Shown here piece by piece: positions 28,788 through 37,325 of a stretch of 64,000 nucleotides of DNA. Under the pieces are notes generated by a model. The model worked only from the letters and a program-made list of their open reading frames with translations. It made no database searches and was not told the origin of the DNA. Location: contig NZ_CP073720.1 of assembly GCF_025137375.1 (NCBI RefSeq), forward strand, positions 310,001 to 374,000. Reading direction: 5' to 3'. A program made the position numbers and the translations under genes. Source of the stretch: Dactylosporangium fulvum. GTDB lineage: Bacteria > Actinomycetota > Actinomycetes > Mycobacteriales > Micromonosporaceae. The stretch's first letter is position 1; the number at the start of each line of letters is the position of its first letter.

Positions 28788-29912
28788 TCACATCAGATCC
28801 TCGTACAGCGACTCCAGTTTGGCGGTCTGTGCGCGTAGGTCGAACCGGTGCTCCACCATCGCGCGACCCGCTGCACCGAAGCGCTCGCCCAGGTCGGGGT
28901 TGACGAGGAGGGTGATCAGTCGCTCGGCGAGCGCAGCCGGATCACGTTCCGGCACCAGGTAGCCGTTGACGCCGTCGACGACGGCCTCGGGGATGCCGCC
29001 GTGATCGGTGCCGACCACCGGCCGCCCCGAGGCGGCCGCCTCCAGCAGCACCATGCCCAGACCCTCCTGGGCACCGTTGGACGCCGTCGCGCTCGGCAGG
29101 CACAGCATCTGCGCGGCGCTGACCTGTGCCAGCACCTCGGCGTGCGGCTGCGCTCCGAGGAACCGCACCGCCTCCGAGACTCCCAGCTGCGTCGCGAGCG
29201 CACCGAGCTGCGCCCGCAGTGGGCCGTCACCGACGATGACCAACTCGGCCGCGGGTATCGCTCGGCGTACAGTGGCGAATGCCTGTAGCAGGTCAGCGGT
29301 GCCCTTCACCTCCACCAGGCGGGCGATGTGCACGATCCGAGGCGTCTCGACGAACGGCACCGGCTTGATGAGGTCCGTGTCGACACCGATCGGCAGCACC
29401 ACGGTGCGCTCGGCTGGATAGCCCCATTCGACCGCACGGCGCCGGATGTACTCGGAGACGCAGATGAACACTGCGGCGGTATCGAAGAGCGACTTGCGCC
29501 ACGTGACGTAGTTGACCCAGGACGGCTTCTTCGATGCGAGCAGCTGCTTCTTCGCGATGGTCACGTCGAAGCCGTGGAGCGTGGTGACGAGCGGTACGCC
29601 GAGTGCCTTGGCGGTTGGGGTGATGTACACGCCCTCGACGCCGAAGTGGGCGTGCAGGACGGCTACGCCACGATCGGCGAGTGTCTTCACCAACCGGTCC
29701 GACCGGCGGGTCAGCAGGTACGAGGTGGTTGCTGCCTTGCCGAACCGGGAGAGGCTAATGGCGTCGGTGCCGGCCGGGGCCCCAACCACCGCGTCCCGTG
29801 CGATATACAACGGTCGGAACGTCCGCATCGCCATAGCCTGACTGGGAATGAACGTCTCGGACGGCTGGAATAATTGATGTCTCACGATTCCAGATATCGG
29901 CGTCTTCGACAC
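28788..29912 (-). CDS. Family 4 glycosyltransferase
   Basis: A 374-residue GT4 enzyme with GT-B fold. Features are HLHQLF-type N-terminus (here VRHQLFQPSETFIPSQ), LHAHFGVEGVY, VTTLHGFDVT, the mid-protein VVLPIGVDTDLIKP, then VHIARLVEVKGTADLLQAF, and the donor-site EGLGMVLLEAAASGRPVVGT with a Glu-x7-Glu-like arrangement. It is a retaining cytoplasmic transferase acting on the lipid-linked repeat unit; sugars are unknown. The first 158 bp overlap the end of the polymerase-like gene, yet the family N-terminus begins right at this start, so the overlap appears real. Confidence 0.88.
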   Translation of the reverse strand: MSKTPISGIVRHQLFQPSETFIPSQAMAMRTFRPLYIARDAVVGAPAGTDAISLSRFGKAATTSYLLTRRSDRLVKTLADRGVAVLHAHFGVEGVYITPTAKALGVPLVTTLHGFDVTIAKKQLLASKKPSWVNYVTWRKSLFDTAAVFICVSEYIRRRAVEWGYPAERTVVLPIGVDTDLIKPVPFVETPRIVHIARLVEVKGTADLLQAFATVRRAIPAAELVIVGDGPLRAQLGALATQLGVSEAVRFLGAQPHAEVLAQVSAAQMLCLPSATASNGAQEGLGMVLLEAAASGRPVVGTDHGGIPEAVVDGVNGYLVPERDPAALAERLITLLVNPDLGERFGAAGRAMVEHRFDLRAQTAKLESLYEDLM

Positions 29913-31212
29913 GTTCTGTCTCCTGTGACAAGGGACGGATCAGGTAGCAGAGCAGCAGTGCGAGAATCGGGATGAGGTGGATGTCCCCGAACACGTCGGT
30001 GTTCTCGCCCATGGCCTGGACGATTGTCCAGACCAATGCCGCGCCTGTCCACGCCACGAACAATGAGTTGTGGCCCGAGTACCGTCCGAACGCCTTGATG
30101 GCGAGCCCTAGCATCACTCCGAAGAGCAGGATCGTCAGTGCGAGTCCGAGCAGGCCGGTTGATGCCCATGCGGCGAGCAGGATGTTGTGCGGCGGGAAGT
30201 TCGGGCTGTAGATGCCGTGTGAGGCGGCATACGAGGCGAACCCGGCTTGCCAGCCACCCCAGCCGAGGCCGAGCAAAGGATCCTGAACGAATGCCTCGCC
30301 GCTGTAGCCCCAGATCTCGGTCCGCTGGCCGAAAGCCACCCGGACGGCGGTGGCGAACCCGCCTTCGGAGAAGCCGAGTGTTGCAGCGACTGCAACTGCC
30401 GTCGCGCCCCCAGCGATCAGCAGATTCCTGCGGACGGCCGGCCTCAGCTTCTGCCAGTGGTAGGCGGCCAGCGCGGCGAGGGGCAGCACGATGGCGAACA
30501 TCCGCCCGGATTTGGATCCGGTGAACCAGACGCCGGTCAATGCGACAAACCCTGCCACCAATACGAGTCGCTGCCGCGTGCGCGACCAGATGGCGAACGC
30601 GGCCATGGCACTGACGCCCAGGAACAGCCCGGAGACGTTCGCGTTGATGAACACCCCGCCCGACTTGGCGGGATCCAGCACGTTGTTCCGGTTCACGTCG
30701 AAGAGTCCCCCGACGGTGTTCTGGCCCGCGAACACCCCGGCGATTGAACGCAGGTAGGCGTCCTCCAGCCGGGGGAAGAGGCGGAACAGTGCTATCAGGA
30801 GAGCCTGCAGTAGGACGAGGGGCCAGTAGACGAACTGGATCCGGCGCAGAAGGTCAGGTTCCTCGCTCATGGCGCCGTACACCAGCACCAGTGTCACCAG
30901 GAACTGGCCGAGCAGGACGATCGGCAGTCGGCCGTACCCTGAGTCGGGCGACCAGAGCAGTGCAAGGACTCGGGTCGCCAGGAGTGCGAGCAGGGCGTAC
31001 AACAGCGGGGTGCGCAGCAGCCGTCGCACGTCGGGATTGCGCCACGTTGAGACCGCGACGGTCGGCACGAGCAGGATGGTGACGATGGACGACAGCGCGA
31101 TGTCCATGGTGCCTTCGGGGAACAGATAAATCTGCGGCACTGCAAGCGCGAAGAGCACCAGGACGCCGACCCGCAGGGGAATCCTGCCGACCGTGGACAA
31201 GACGCGATTCAT
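29755..31212 (-). CDS. O-antigen ligase/polymerase family (Wzy/WaaL-like) protein
   Basis: A 485-residue protein with about 11-12 membrane segments. The conserved large extracytoplasmic loop contains QRTEIWGYSGEAFVQDPLLG and LGWGGWQAGFASYA, then PHNILLAAWASTGLLGLAL, with the PHN motif of the Wzy_C/O-antigen ligase family. It is predicted to polymerise repeat units or ligate the glycan on the outer face of the membrane. The last 50 residues overlap the next gene in another frame and are polar and unlike the family, suggesting the original stop was lost. Confidence 0.82.
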   Translation of the reverse strand: MNRVLSTVGRIPLRVGVLVLFALAVPQIYLFPEGTMDIALSSIVTILLVPTVAVSTWRNPDVRRLLRTPLLYALLALLATRVLALLWSPDSGYGRLPIVLLGQFLVTLVLVYGAMSEEPDLLRRIQFVYWPLVLLQALLIALFRLFPRLEDAYLRSIAGVFAGQNTVGGLFDVNRNNVLDPAKSGGVFINANVSGLFLGVSAMAAFAIWSRTRQRLVLVAGFVALTGVWFTGSKSGRMFAIVLPLAALAAYHWQKLRPAVRRNLLIAGGATAVAVAATLGFSEGGFATAVRVAFGQRTEIWGYSGEAFVQDPLLGLGWGGWQAGFASYAASHGIYSPNFPPHNILLAAWASTGLLGLALTILLFGVMLGLAIKAFGRYSGHNSLFVAWTGAALVWTIVQAMGENTDVFGDIHLIPILALLLCYLIRPLSQETERVEDADIWNRETSIIPAVRDVHSQSGYGDADVPTVVYRTGRGGWGPGRHRRH

Positions 31213-31254
31213 GGCCGAGCAATCAGGACGGTCGAGCCGCGGTTGGCACGGTCG

Positions 31255-32580
31255 TCACCGGACCGGCAGGTGCGTGAGTTCAGCGGTCAGCAGGTTGCGC
31301 AGCACCTGCCCACGCTCGTCCCAGCCGTGCCGACCAGCGCTGTCGATCCGGTCGGTGATCACGTCGTCGGTGACGGGCGCCAGCATCCGGGAGAGGTGGT
31401 GGACGAAGTCGGCGCTGTCAGCTGCGATGACATGCCGATTGTTCCGCGTGAGCGCCTGCACCGACGGCAGCGGTGTGCTCAACACCGACAGACCGGACGA
31501 AAGATACTCGAAGCACTTCAGCGGGCTGACGCCTGTCGTGTAGTCGTTGATCGAATACGGGATGAGTCCGACGGAACAGGTGCCGGCGGCTGCGGCGAGC
31601 TCGTTCGGCGTGAGCAGGCCGAGATAGCGGGCGCCCAACGCCTCCAGTTGTTGCAGTTCAGCGGTGAAGCTTCCGCCGCCGGCGGCCAGCGGACCGGCGA
31701 GGAGTAGTTCACCACGTCCTTGCAGCGCCCTGGCGACGGACTCGAGCAGCGGCATGTCGAGTTTGGCGGTGGTGAGGTTGCCGGAGAAGATCGCGGCTGG
31801 GCGGCGCTCGACGGCCGGGCGGCTGCCTTCGGTGAAAACGGACACGTCCGCGACGTTTTGCAGCAGTTCCACGCGGGGGAACCCGGCGCTGAGGAGATGC
31901 TCGTGCACCGCCTGGCTGGTTGCGATGGCGACGATGCCGGGCTGGGCCGCGAGATTCCGCTCGCCCTTACCGACGGCGACGCCGTCGATGCCGGGAAACT
32001 TCGCGAGCAGGTCGACGCAGTGGTAAATCACGACGTCTGCGGCGTTTTCCAAGCCATACGTCACTGGCGTGAAGGTCCACAGTACGCGTGGTCGGGGGCT
32101 TTCCAGCCAGGCGGCGGTGGAGCGGCGCAGCAGCGTGCGGTTCAGCACACGGGTGGGAGCACGGTGCACGGGCACGACGAGTGGCGAGACGATGCGTGTG
32201 CGGTCCGGCCTGGGCCGTCCCGTCGTCTTCGGTCCGTCCGCAGGCGTCGCGGACGCGAACGCGCGGCGTGCTCGTGCCGCCATCCTGGCGACGTCAGCTC
32301 GGCGGAGGGTGGGCCGTCGCAGGCCGAGGGATTCCACGAACGTCACGTCCGCCGCCGCAGCGAGCTCGCGGGTGACGTAGTGCTGGTTGGTGGCGATCGC
32401 CGAGTCCCATTCGGCCGTGCCCAGGATCAGCACGTTTGGCGTGGTGCCCGGCCCGTTGCGTGCCACGTCCGGCATTGATCCCATCCCGAGTGAGGTGCCG
32501 GCCCCCGAGCCGACGAGCTGGCTCATGTTACGCGAACGCCTCTCACGAGCCAACACCAAGCCGGGCCGCTCTACATTCAT
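31255..32580 (-). CDS. Glycosyltransferase, TuaH-like GT-B family
   Basis: A 441-residue protein. After a variable leader, VLILGTAEWDSAIATNQHY opens a GT-B fold of the kind seen in TuaH-like transferases of teichuronic acid and capsule loci; VIYHCVDLLAKFPG and CFEYLSSGLSVLSTPLPSV are typical of the two halves. It acts in the cytoplasm on a lipid-linked intermediate; the sugar is unknown. Starts at 32580, 32526 (MSQLVG) or 32484 are all possible because the first 45 residues are poorly conserved. It is the first gene of the minus-strand run and divergent from the acyltransferase. Confidence 0.8.
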   Translation of the reverse strand: MNVERPGLVLARERRSRNMSQLVGSGAGTSLGMGSMPDVARNGPGTTPNVLILGTAEWDSAIATNQHYVTRELAAAADVTFVESLGLRRPTLRRADVARMAARARRAFASATPADGPKTTGRPRPDRTRIVSPLVVPVHRAPTRVLNRTLLRRSTAAWLESPRPRVLWTFTPVTYGLENAADVVIYHCVDLLAKFPGIDGVAVGKGERNLAAQPGIVAIATSQAVHEHLLSAGFPRVELLQNVADVSVFTEGSRPAVERRPAAIFSGNLTTAKLDMPLLESVARALQGRGELLLAGPLAAGGGSFTAELQQLEALGARYLGLLTPNELAAAAGTCSVGLIPYSINDYTTGVSPLKCFEYLSSGLSVLSTPLPSVQALTRNNRHVIAADSADFVHHLSRMLAPVTDDVITDRIDSAGRHGWDERGQVLRNLLTAELTHLPVR

Positions 32581-32642
32581 GTCCGGCGTTCAGCTCACCT
32601 GCGCTGTCAGCGCATGAGGCATCAGGGCCGCAACTGGTCGAC

Positions 32643-33971
32643 ATGTCAGGTACGCTGCGCGGGCCGGCGACACGGGTGGTGGGGAGGAACGTGGGCGTCG
32701 AGACTGGTGATGAGCCGGGCGTGGCACTCGCCCAACCAACCGTGGAACTGCCGTTATTGACACGCGCACCTGGTGTCCTGGATGCGACGTCTCCGGCGTA
32801 TGCGACAACCCCGACGGTTTCGACAACCCCGGTCGGCACGATGAGTGCCGCCCCCTCCGGCGGCAACCGACGTCCAGTCGATCGGCTGTACGCCCTGGAC
32901 CTGTTCCGCTTCTTCGCCGCGATGGTGGTGTTCGGCTATCACCTGATCGCCGACATCGGCCGCCGGGGAGCGTGGGGCGCGGACCCTGACGGGACTTTCG
33001 GTCCAGTCGTGGTCGGCGCTTTTCGGTACGGCTGGATGGGGGTGGAGTTCTTCTTCATCATCAGCGGTTTCGTCATTTGCATGAGTTGCTGGGGGCGGTC
33101 GCTGTCGGACTTCTTCACCTCGCGCGTCACCCGGCTGATGCCCGCGTACCTGTTCGCTGTACTGGTCACCGGCATGGTTCTGATGATCGCGCCGGTCCAA
33201 CGCGCCCCCGGGCTGTCGCAGGTGCTCGTCAACCTGACGATGCTGCAACGCTTCGTCAATGTTCAGCCTGTTGATGACGTCTACTGGACGTTGTTCATCG
33301 AGCTAAAGTTCTACATCCTGTTCGCGACGGTGGTCTGGTTCGGCCTGACATACCGGCGGGTGGTGCTGTTCAATGTTATCTGGACGGTGTTGTACCTATT
33401 TGCCGGTTTTACCAAGTTTGATCCGCTCATCGCCATCGTCGATCCGACATTCGCGCCGTACTTCATTGCCGGCACCACCCTCTACCTGATCTACCGATTC
33501 GGGTCGAACATGCTGCTGTGGGGCATGCTCGCCGTCTCCATCGTGATGGCCGTTCCCTCGCTGGAACGGCGCGTCGCGCCGCTGGCGCGCACCGACCACA
33601 TCTCGTACAAGGTCGCCCTGGTCATCCTGTTCGTCCTGTTCGGACTGATGATTCTGTTGTCCCTCGGCAAACTCTCCTGGCTGCGGTGGCCCGGGCTGAT
33701 GACGCTCGGTGCCCTGACCTATCCCGTCTATCTGCTGCACCGGCAGTTGGGATGGGTGGCCGTGGTCCAGTTGCGCGAGACTGTGCCCGCGTGGCTGTTG
33801 GTAGCGGCGATCGTCATCGTGCTGCTCGGATTAGCCTTCTTGACGCACCGCCTGGTCGAGCGACCATTGGCCCGAGTGCTCCGCCGCGGGTTGAAGGCCA
33901 GCTTCGCCCAGGTGCGCGCCGCTGAGCCGGCCATCGTCGCCCACGGCACGGCGACGGGACCACCACGCTGA
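32643..33971 (+). CDS. Acyltransferase 3 family membrane protein
   Basis: A 442-residue protein with about ten membrane segments. The acyltransferase 3 core begins LYALDLFRFFAAMVVFGYHL, with the catalytic-type His in that segment, and has GWMGVEFFFIISGFVI, then FFTSRVTRLMPAYLFAV. The C-terminal THRLVERPLARVL is the usual end. It O-acylates sugars, here probably the exported glycan. The first 75 residues are a disordered leader. Starts at GTG 32691 (next to GGGGAGG) or ATG 32841 are alternatives. It is divergent from the TuaH-like gene and followed by a deacetylase, pairing acylation with deacylation. Confidence 0.87.
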   Translation: MSGTLRGPATRVVGRNVGVETGDEPGVALAQPTVELPLLTRAPGVLDATSPAYATTPTVSTTPVGTMSAAPSGGNRRPVDRLYALDLFRFFAAMVVFGYHLIADIGRRGAWGADPDGTFGPVVVGAFRYGWMGVEFFFIISGFVICMSCWGRSLSDFFTSRVTRLMPAYLFAVLVTGMVLMIAPVQRAPGLSQVLVNLTMLQRFVNVQPVDDVYWTLFIELKFYILFATVVWFGLTYRRVVLFNVIWTVLYLFAGFTKFDPLIAIVDPTFAPYFIAGTTLYLIYRFGSNMLLWGMLAVSIVMAVPSLERRVAPLARTDHISYKVALVILFVLFGLMILLSLGKLSWLRWPGLMTLGALTYPVYLLHRQLGWVAVVQLRETVPAWLLVAAIVIVLLGLAFLTHRLVERPLARVLRRGLKASFAQVRAAEPAIVAHGTATGPPR

Positions 33972-34053
33972 GCGCTGCTACCTCTGCGTGGCTGGATCCG
34001 GTGTTTGCGCGATCATTGACATCACGCGTATCCCGATCAGATGGAGATGGTCG

Positions 34054-34893
34054 ATGCCTAGCCGGCGCACCTTGCTCGCTGCCGCCGCTGTCCTCGTGGA
34101 ATCTGCTGCGACGGCAGCACAAGGTGGATGCGAGAGCCGGAAGGCCTCGCCGACGGTGGCCAAGCGTGAACCCGACAAGACGGGTCGCCCATGGATCCTG
34201 GTCGCACCGCACCCCGACGACGAGACCCTCGGGGCCGGCGTGATGATTGCGGAGCACGTGGCTGCCGGCCGGGACGTGCACATTCTGTTGCTGACCCGGG
34301 GCACCGGCAGCACCGCACGGCAGCAGATCAACGGTGCGCAGCACTCGCGTTGGTGGGGTGTCGCCCATAATCCAGCTGCGGAGGGCTACGCCCCGCTCAC
34401 CTCGGAGGCGTTCGGGAAGGCTCGCTACGACGAGTTGACAGCGGCGCTCGGTTGTCTCGGCGGTGGTCGGGTGCACGAGGCGGGGCTGATCGACGGGCAG
34501 GTGACGGTCGCCGCGGTCAAGTCTGCGATCTCCGCTTTGGTCGACGAGATCGGCCACGGCGCAGGTGTATACGCGCCGAGCTGGCTGGTCGACGACAACC
34601 CGGATCACCGCGCGGCGGGGCAGGCGTTGCGTGAGTTGGCCGCCGAGCAGCCGGCGGTGTATGGGGATGTCAGCTGGTACGTTCTGCCCGTGTATTGGTC
34701 CGATTCGCGTCTGGGCCAGGTTGCTTGGTCATGGGACAAGCCGACCGACACCGAGATCAGTAATCGGGCTCGCAACGCGTGCCGCGCCTATGCGGCTTGG
34801 CATCCGCCGCACTCGTATGCGATCGGCTACCACTCCGTCGACTTCATGTTCGCCTTGATCGATTCTGACCCGAGATCGATGCTCCACAAGTAG
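34054..34893 (+). CDS. PIG-L/LmbE family deacetylase, exported
   Basis: About 279 residues. The zinc motif APHPDDETLGAGV is at about residue 51, and the third ligand region is DDNPDHRAAGQALRE. These define the GlcNAc-PI/mycothiol-type de-N-acetylase family. The N-terminus MPSRRTLLAAAAVLVESA is a Tat-like or Sec signal, possibly followed by a weak lipobox at Cys in QGGC, so the enzyme acts outside the cell, unlike MshB. It could remove N-acetyl groups from the exported polysaccharide. The ATG at 34054 begins the signal peptide. Confidence 0.83.
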   Translation: MPSRRTLLAAAAVLVESAATAAQGGCESRKASPTVAKREPDKTGRPWILVAPHPDDETLGAGVMIAEHVAAGRDVHILLLTRGTGSTARQQINGAQHSRWWGVAHNPAAEGYAPLTSEAFGKARYDELTAALGCLGGGRVHEAGLIDGQVTVAAVKSAISALVDEIGHGAGVYAPSWLVDDNPDHRAAGQALRELAAEQPAVYGDVSWYVLPVYWSDSRLGQVAWSWDKPTDTEISNRARNACRAYAAWHPPHSYAIGYHSVDFMFALIDSDPRSMLHK

Positions 34894-34969
34894 CCCGTGG
34901 ATCGTCGTCGTTCATGGAACGCGAGCTGGCCGTCACATGTCAATCACGACCGTGTGCAGCCGACGGTGT

Positions 34970-36103
34970 TCATCCGCGCCGTTGCCAGATGTCTCGGAGC
35001 GGCTCCCATTTCTGGTCGAGTCCGGCGACCCATGCCGCTTCGATGCGCGCGGCCAGCAGTGGGGCACCGTCCCGGTCCCACCAGATGCCGACATACGTCT
35101 GCGCGCCGGCATTTGCGGGCTTGAACGCGAACTCCACGTAGTTGCCGTCGTTCTTGCCCGACGCCCCGGCCTTGCGGGTGGGTGTCGATGCACCCGGCGC
35201 CAGCTGCTGCGCGTCGACGTTCTGTTGTTTCCGGGTCAGAAACTCTTGGCTGCGGTCCTCCGCGGTCTTGAACTGGACGAAGTAGACCGCCATGTTGTCG
35301 AGCTGACACGTGATGCGAACCTGCTCGTTCCCCGGCAGCTTCGGCGTGCCAGGTTCGCCGTTCTTGACGCATCTTGACAGGTACGGCAGCCACGGCTCGG
35401 CCATGACGGCCAGGTCTCCCTCGAACTTCTTCCGGTTCAGTTCGGCCTGTGTCGCCTCGTAGGCCGGCAGGCCGGTGCTGGACGGGCTCGGTGCGGCATG
35501 CGTGGCATCGGATTTCGAATCTGTGCCGAACAGCAGGTCACCGACGAAGTAGCCGGCCGGGGCGAAGACCACCAGGCCCACGAACAGGCCGACGAGCAGA
35601 CCGGTCAGCAACCGGCCACGCTTGGGTGACGACGGCTCGATCCGCGGTTGCCAGCCCTGTGGCGCCTCGCGACCGGCCGCACGCTCCTGCTGCCACAGTT
35701 GGGCAGCCTGTGCCGTACGGGCGTCGTGCGCAGTCCACGGACCAGGGCCCGGGGGCTGCGGCACGGCTTGGGGAAACGGTTGTGGAGCCGGCTGATGGCT
35801 TGGTCCGGGCTGGACGCTCACGGGCTGGTTCGGCGTCCAGGCCGGCTGCGGCGCGGCCTGCGGCTGGCCGCTTGTCGGCGCCGGCACACCCCATGGTCCG
35901 GGCGCAGGCTGTGCCGGCTCGGCGTCCCCTTGCGTCTCAGGCTGCCAGTCCGGCGGCTGGCTCGGGTTGACCTGCTGCGGTGGCACGCTCCAGTCCGGCG
36001 CGGACGCAGGGTGGGTCTGGGACGGCACCTGGGCTCGTCCCTGCGCTGCGGGAGCGCCATGCGGTACCTGCGCCGGACTGTTCGAGTCGTTGCTCACGAG
36101 CAC
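34970..36103 (-). CDS. Proline-rich single-pass membrane protein of unknown function
   Basis: A 377-residue protein. Residues 1-160 are Pro/Gln/Ala-rich and presumably cytoplasmic and disordered, a single membrane segment occupies about 167-190 (LLTGLLVGLFVGLVVFAPAGYFVGD), and the outer domain of about 165 residues has two cysteines (LSRCVKNG, RITCQLDN) that could form a disulfide. The outer domain resembles small actinobacterial domains of unknown function and has no catalytic signature. Its place inside the polysaccharide locus suggests an assembly or co-polymerase-like role, which is speculative. The start may be GTG 36103 or GTG 36097. Confidence 0.65.
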   Translation of the reverse strand: MLVSNDSNSPAQVPHGAPAAQGRAQVPSQTHPASAPDWSVPPQQVNPSQPPDWQPETQGDAEPAQPAPGPWGVPAPTSGQPQAAPQPAWTPNQPVSVQPGPSHQPAPQPFPQAVPQPPGPGPWTAHDARTAQAAQLWQQERAAGREAPQGWQPRIEPSSPKRGRLLTGLLVGLFVGLVVFAPAGYFVGDLLFGTDSKSDATHAAPSPSSTGLPAYEATQAELNRKKFEGDLAVMAEPWLPYLSRCVKNGEPGTPKLPGNEQVRITCQLDNMAVYFVQFKTAEDRSQEFLTRKQQNVDAQQLAPGASTPTRKAGASGKNDGNYVEFAFKPANAGAQTYVGIWWDRDGAPLLAARIEAAWVAGLDQKWEPLRDIWQRRG

Positions 36104-36154
36104 GGAGGTTATCAGGGGTGGTCACTGTGATCGCTTGTCCTGGAGCACCCAGGT

Positions 36155-37282
36155 TCAGGAGGCGTCGTCGGTGACCCAGGCCGCGATCCGCTGTTTGAAC
36201 ACGTCGTTGGAGAAGTTCCACGCGTGGGCGCGGATCCGCTCGTGGTCGAGCTTGTTCAGCTGCTGTAGCGCGGCTGCGTAATGTCCGGGGTCCTTCGAAT
36301 CGAGCAGGAATCCCGTGTCGCCGTCGATCACCGTCTCCAGCAGCCCGCCGCGGCGCACACCGAGCACGGGTGTGCCGCAGGCCTGGGCCTCGACCGGGAT
36401 GATGCCGAAGTCCTCGTGCGCGGGGAACAGCAGGGCCCTCGCCCCCCAGTACAGCTCGCGGAGCCGCTCCCGGGGCGGTCGGTGCTCGAAGGTGACCGGG
36501 ACGCTCGCTTTCTCGGCCGCCCGCCGGAGGTTCTCCTCCTCCGGACCGGAACCTGCGATGACCAGCGGCATCCGGGCCGCGTCGGCGATCGCGATGATGA
36601 GGTCGAAGTTCTTGTACGGGATCCAGCGGCCCGCGCCCAGGAGGTAGCCGCGTTCCTGCATGCGCTGGTGCGCGGGGGCGTCGGCGAAGTATGCGACGTC
36701 CACCGGCGGGTTGATGACCCGGGCGTCGCGGTTCCAGAAGCGCCGGATCCGGGCCTGCACCTCGAGGGAGTTGGCGGCGTAGCTGTGCACGTGGCGGCTC
36801 AGCCGCACGTCCGCGGCCTGCAGAGCCTTGCGCGGCAGGGCGAGGAGCCCGCCGGAGCCGCGTCCGTCGAAGTCTGGGCTCCACACGTACCGCGCCGGCG
36901 AGTGGATGTAGCTGAGGTACCGCGTCTGGTCAGGGGGGCCCATCTTGACCGTGTGGGCGAAGGCGTGGCTGGACGACAGGACGACGTCGAAGTGCTCGCG
37001 CGTCAAGGTGCGCCAGGTGAACGGCATCACGGGCAGCGCCAGCGGTTTGGCGTGGCGCAACGGGGTGCGGGCCAGCCACGACTCCTGGAACCCGGCTCCG
37101 CGCTGTGCCTCTTCGTCCCGCCAGAGCACGAACGGCTTGGCCTGGGGCAGGACCTCGTTGATGGCGACGAAGACGTTTTCGGATCCCCCGGTCACGGCGA
37201 ACCACTCGTGCACAAGTGCAACGGACTTGCCCGGCAGCAGGTGCGGCTGCGCCGCCGCGGCATGGTTCCGCGCGTGATCCAC
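36155..37282 (-). CDS. Family 4 glycosyltransferase
   Basis: A 375-residue GT4 enzyme. VALVHEWFAVTGGSENVF is the typical N-terminal Gly-rich loop, SYIHSPARYVWSPDFDGRG the following block, and GAGRWIPYKNFDLIIAIADA then FPAHEDFGIIPVEAQACGTPV the donor site with the E-x7-E arrangement. This subfamily includes capsule mannosyltransferases (WbaZ-like); sugar identity is unproven. The GTG start at 37282 has GAGGACC about 8 bp upstream and begins just before the conserved strand. It lies 43 bp downstream of the initiating transferase and is probably its operon partner, adding an early sugar. Confidence 0.88.
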   Translation of the reverse strand: MDHARNHAAAAQPHLLPGKSVALVHEWFAVTGGSENVFVAINEVLPQAKPFVLWRDEEAQRGAGFQESWLARTPLRHAKPLALPVMPFTWRTLTREHFDVVLSSSHAFAHTVKMGPPDQTRYLSYIHSPARYVWSPDFDGRGSGGLLALPRKALQAADVRLSRHVHSYAANSLEVQARIRRFWNRDARVINPPVDVAYFADAPAHQRMQERGYLLGAGRWIPYKNFDLIIAIADAARMPLVIAGSGPEEENLRRAAEKASVPVTFEHRPPRERLRELYWGARALLFPAHEDFGIIPVEAQACGTPVLGVRRGGLLETVIDGDTGFLLDSKDPGHYAAALQQLNKLDHERIRAHAWNFSNDVFKQRIAAWVTDDAS

Positions 37283-37325
37283 GATCGAGGTCCTCTCAGG
37301 GGTAGATGTCGGTGCCGGCCTGGAG

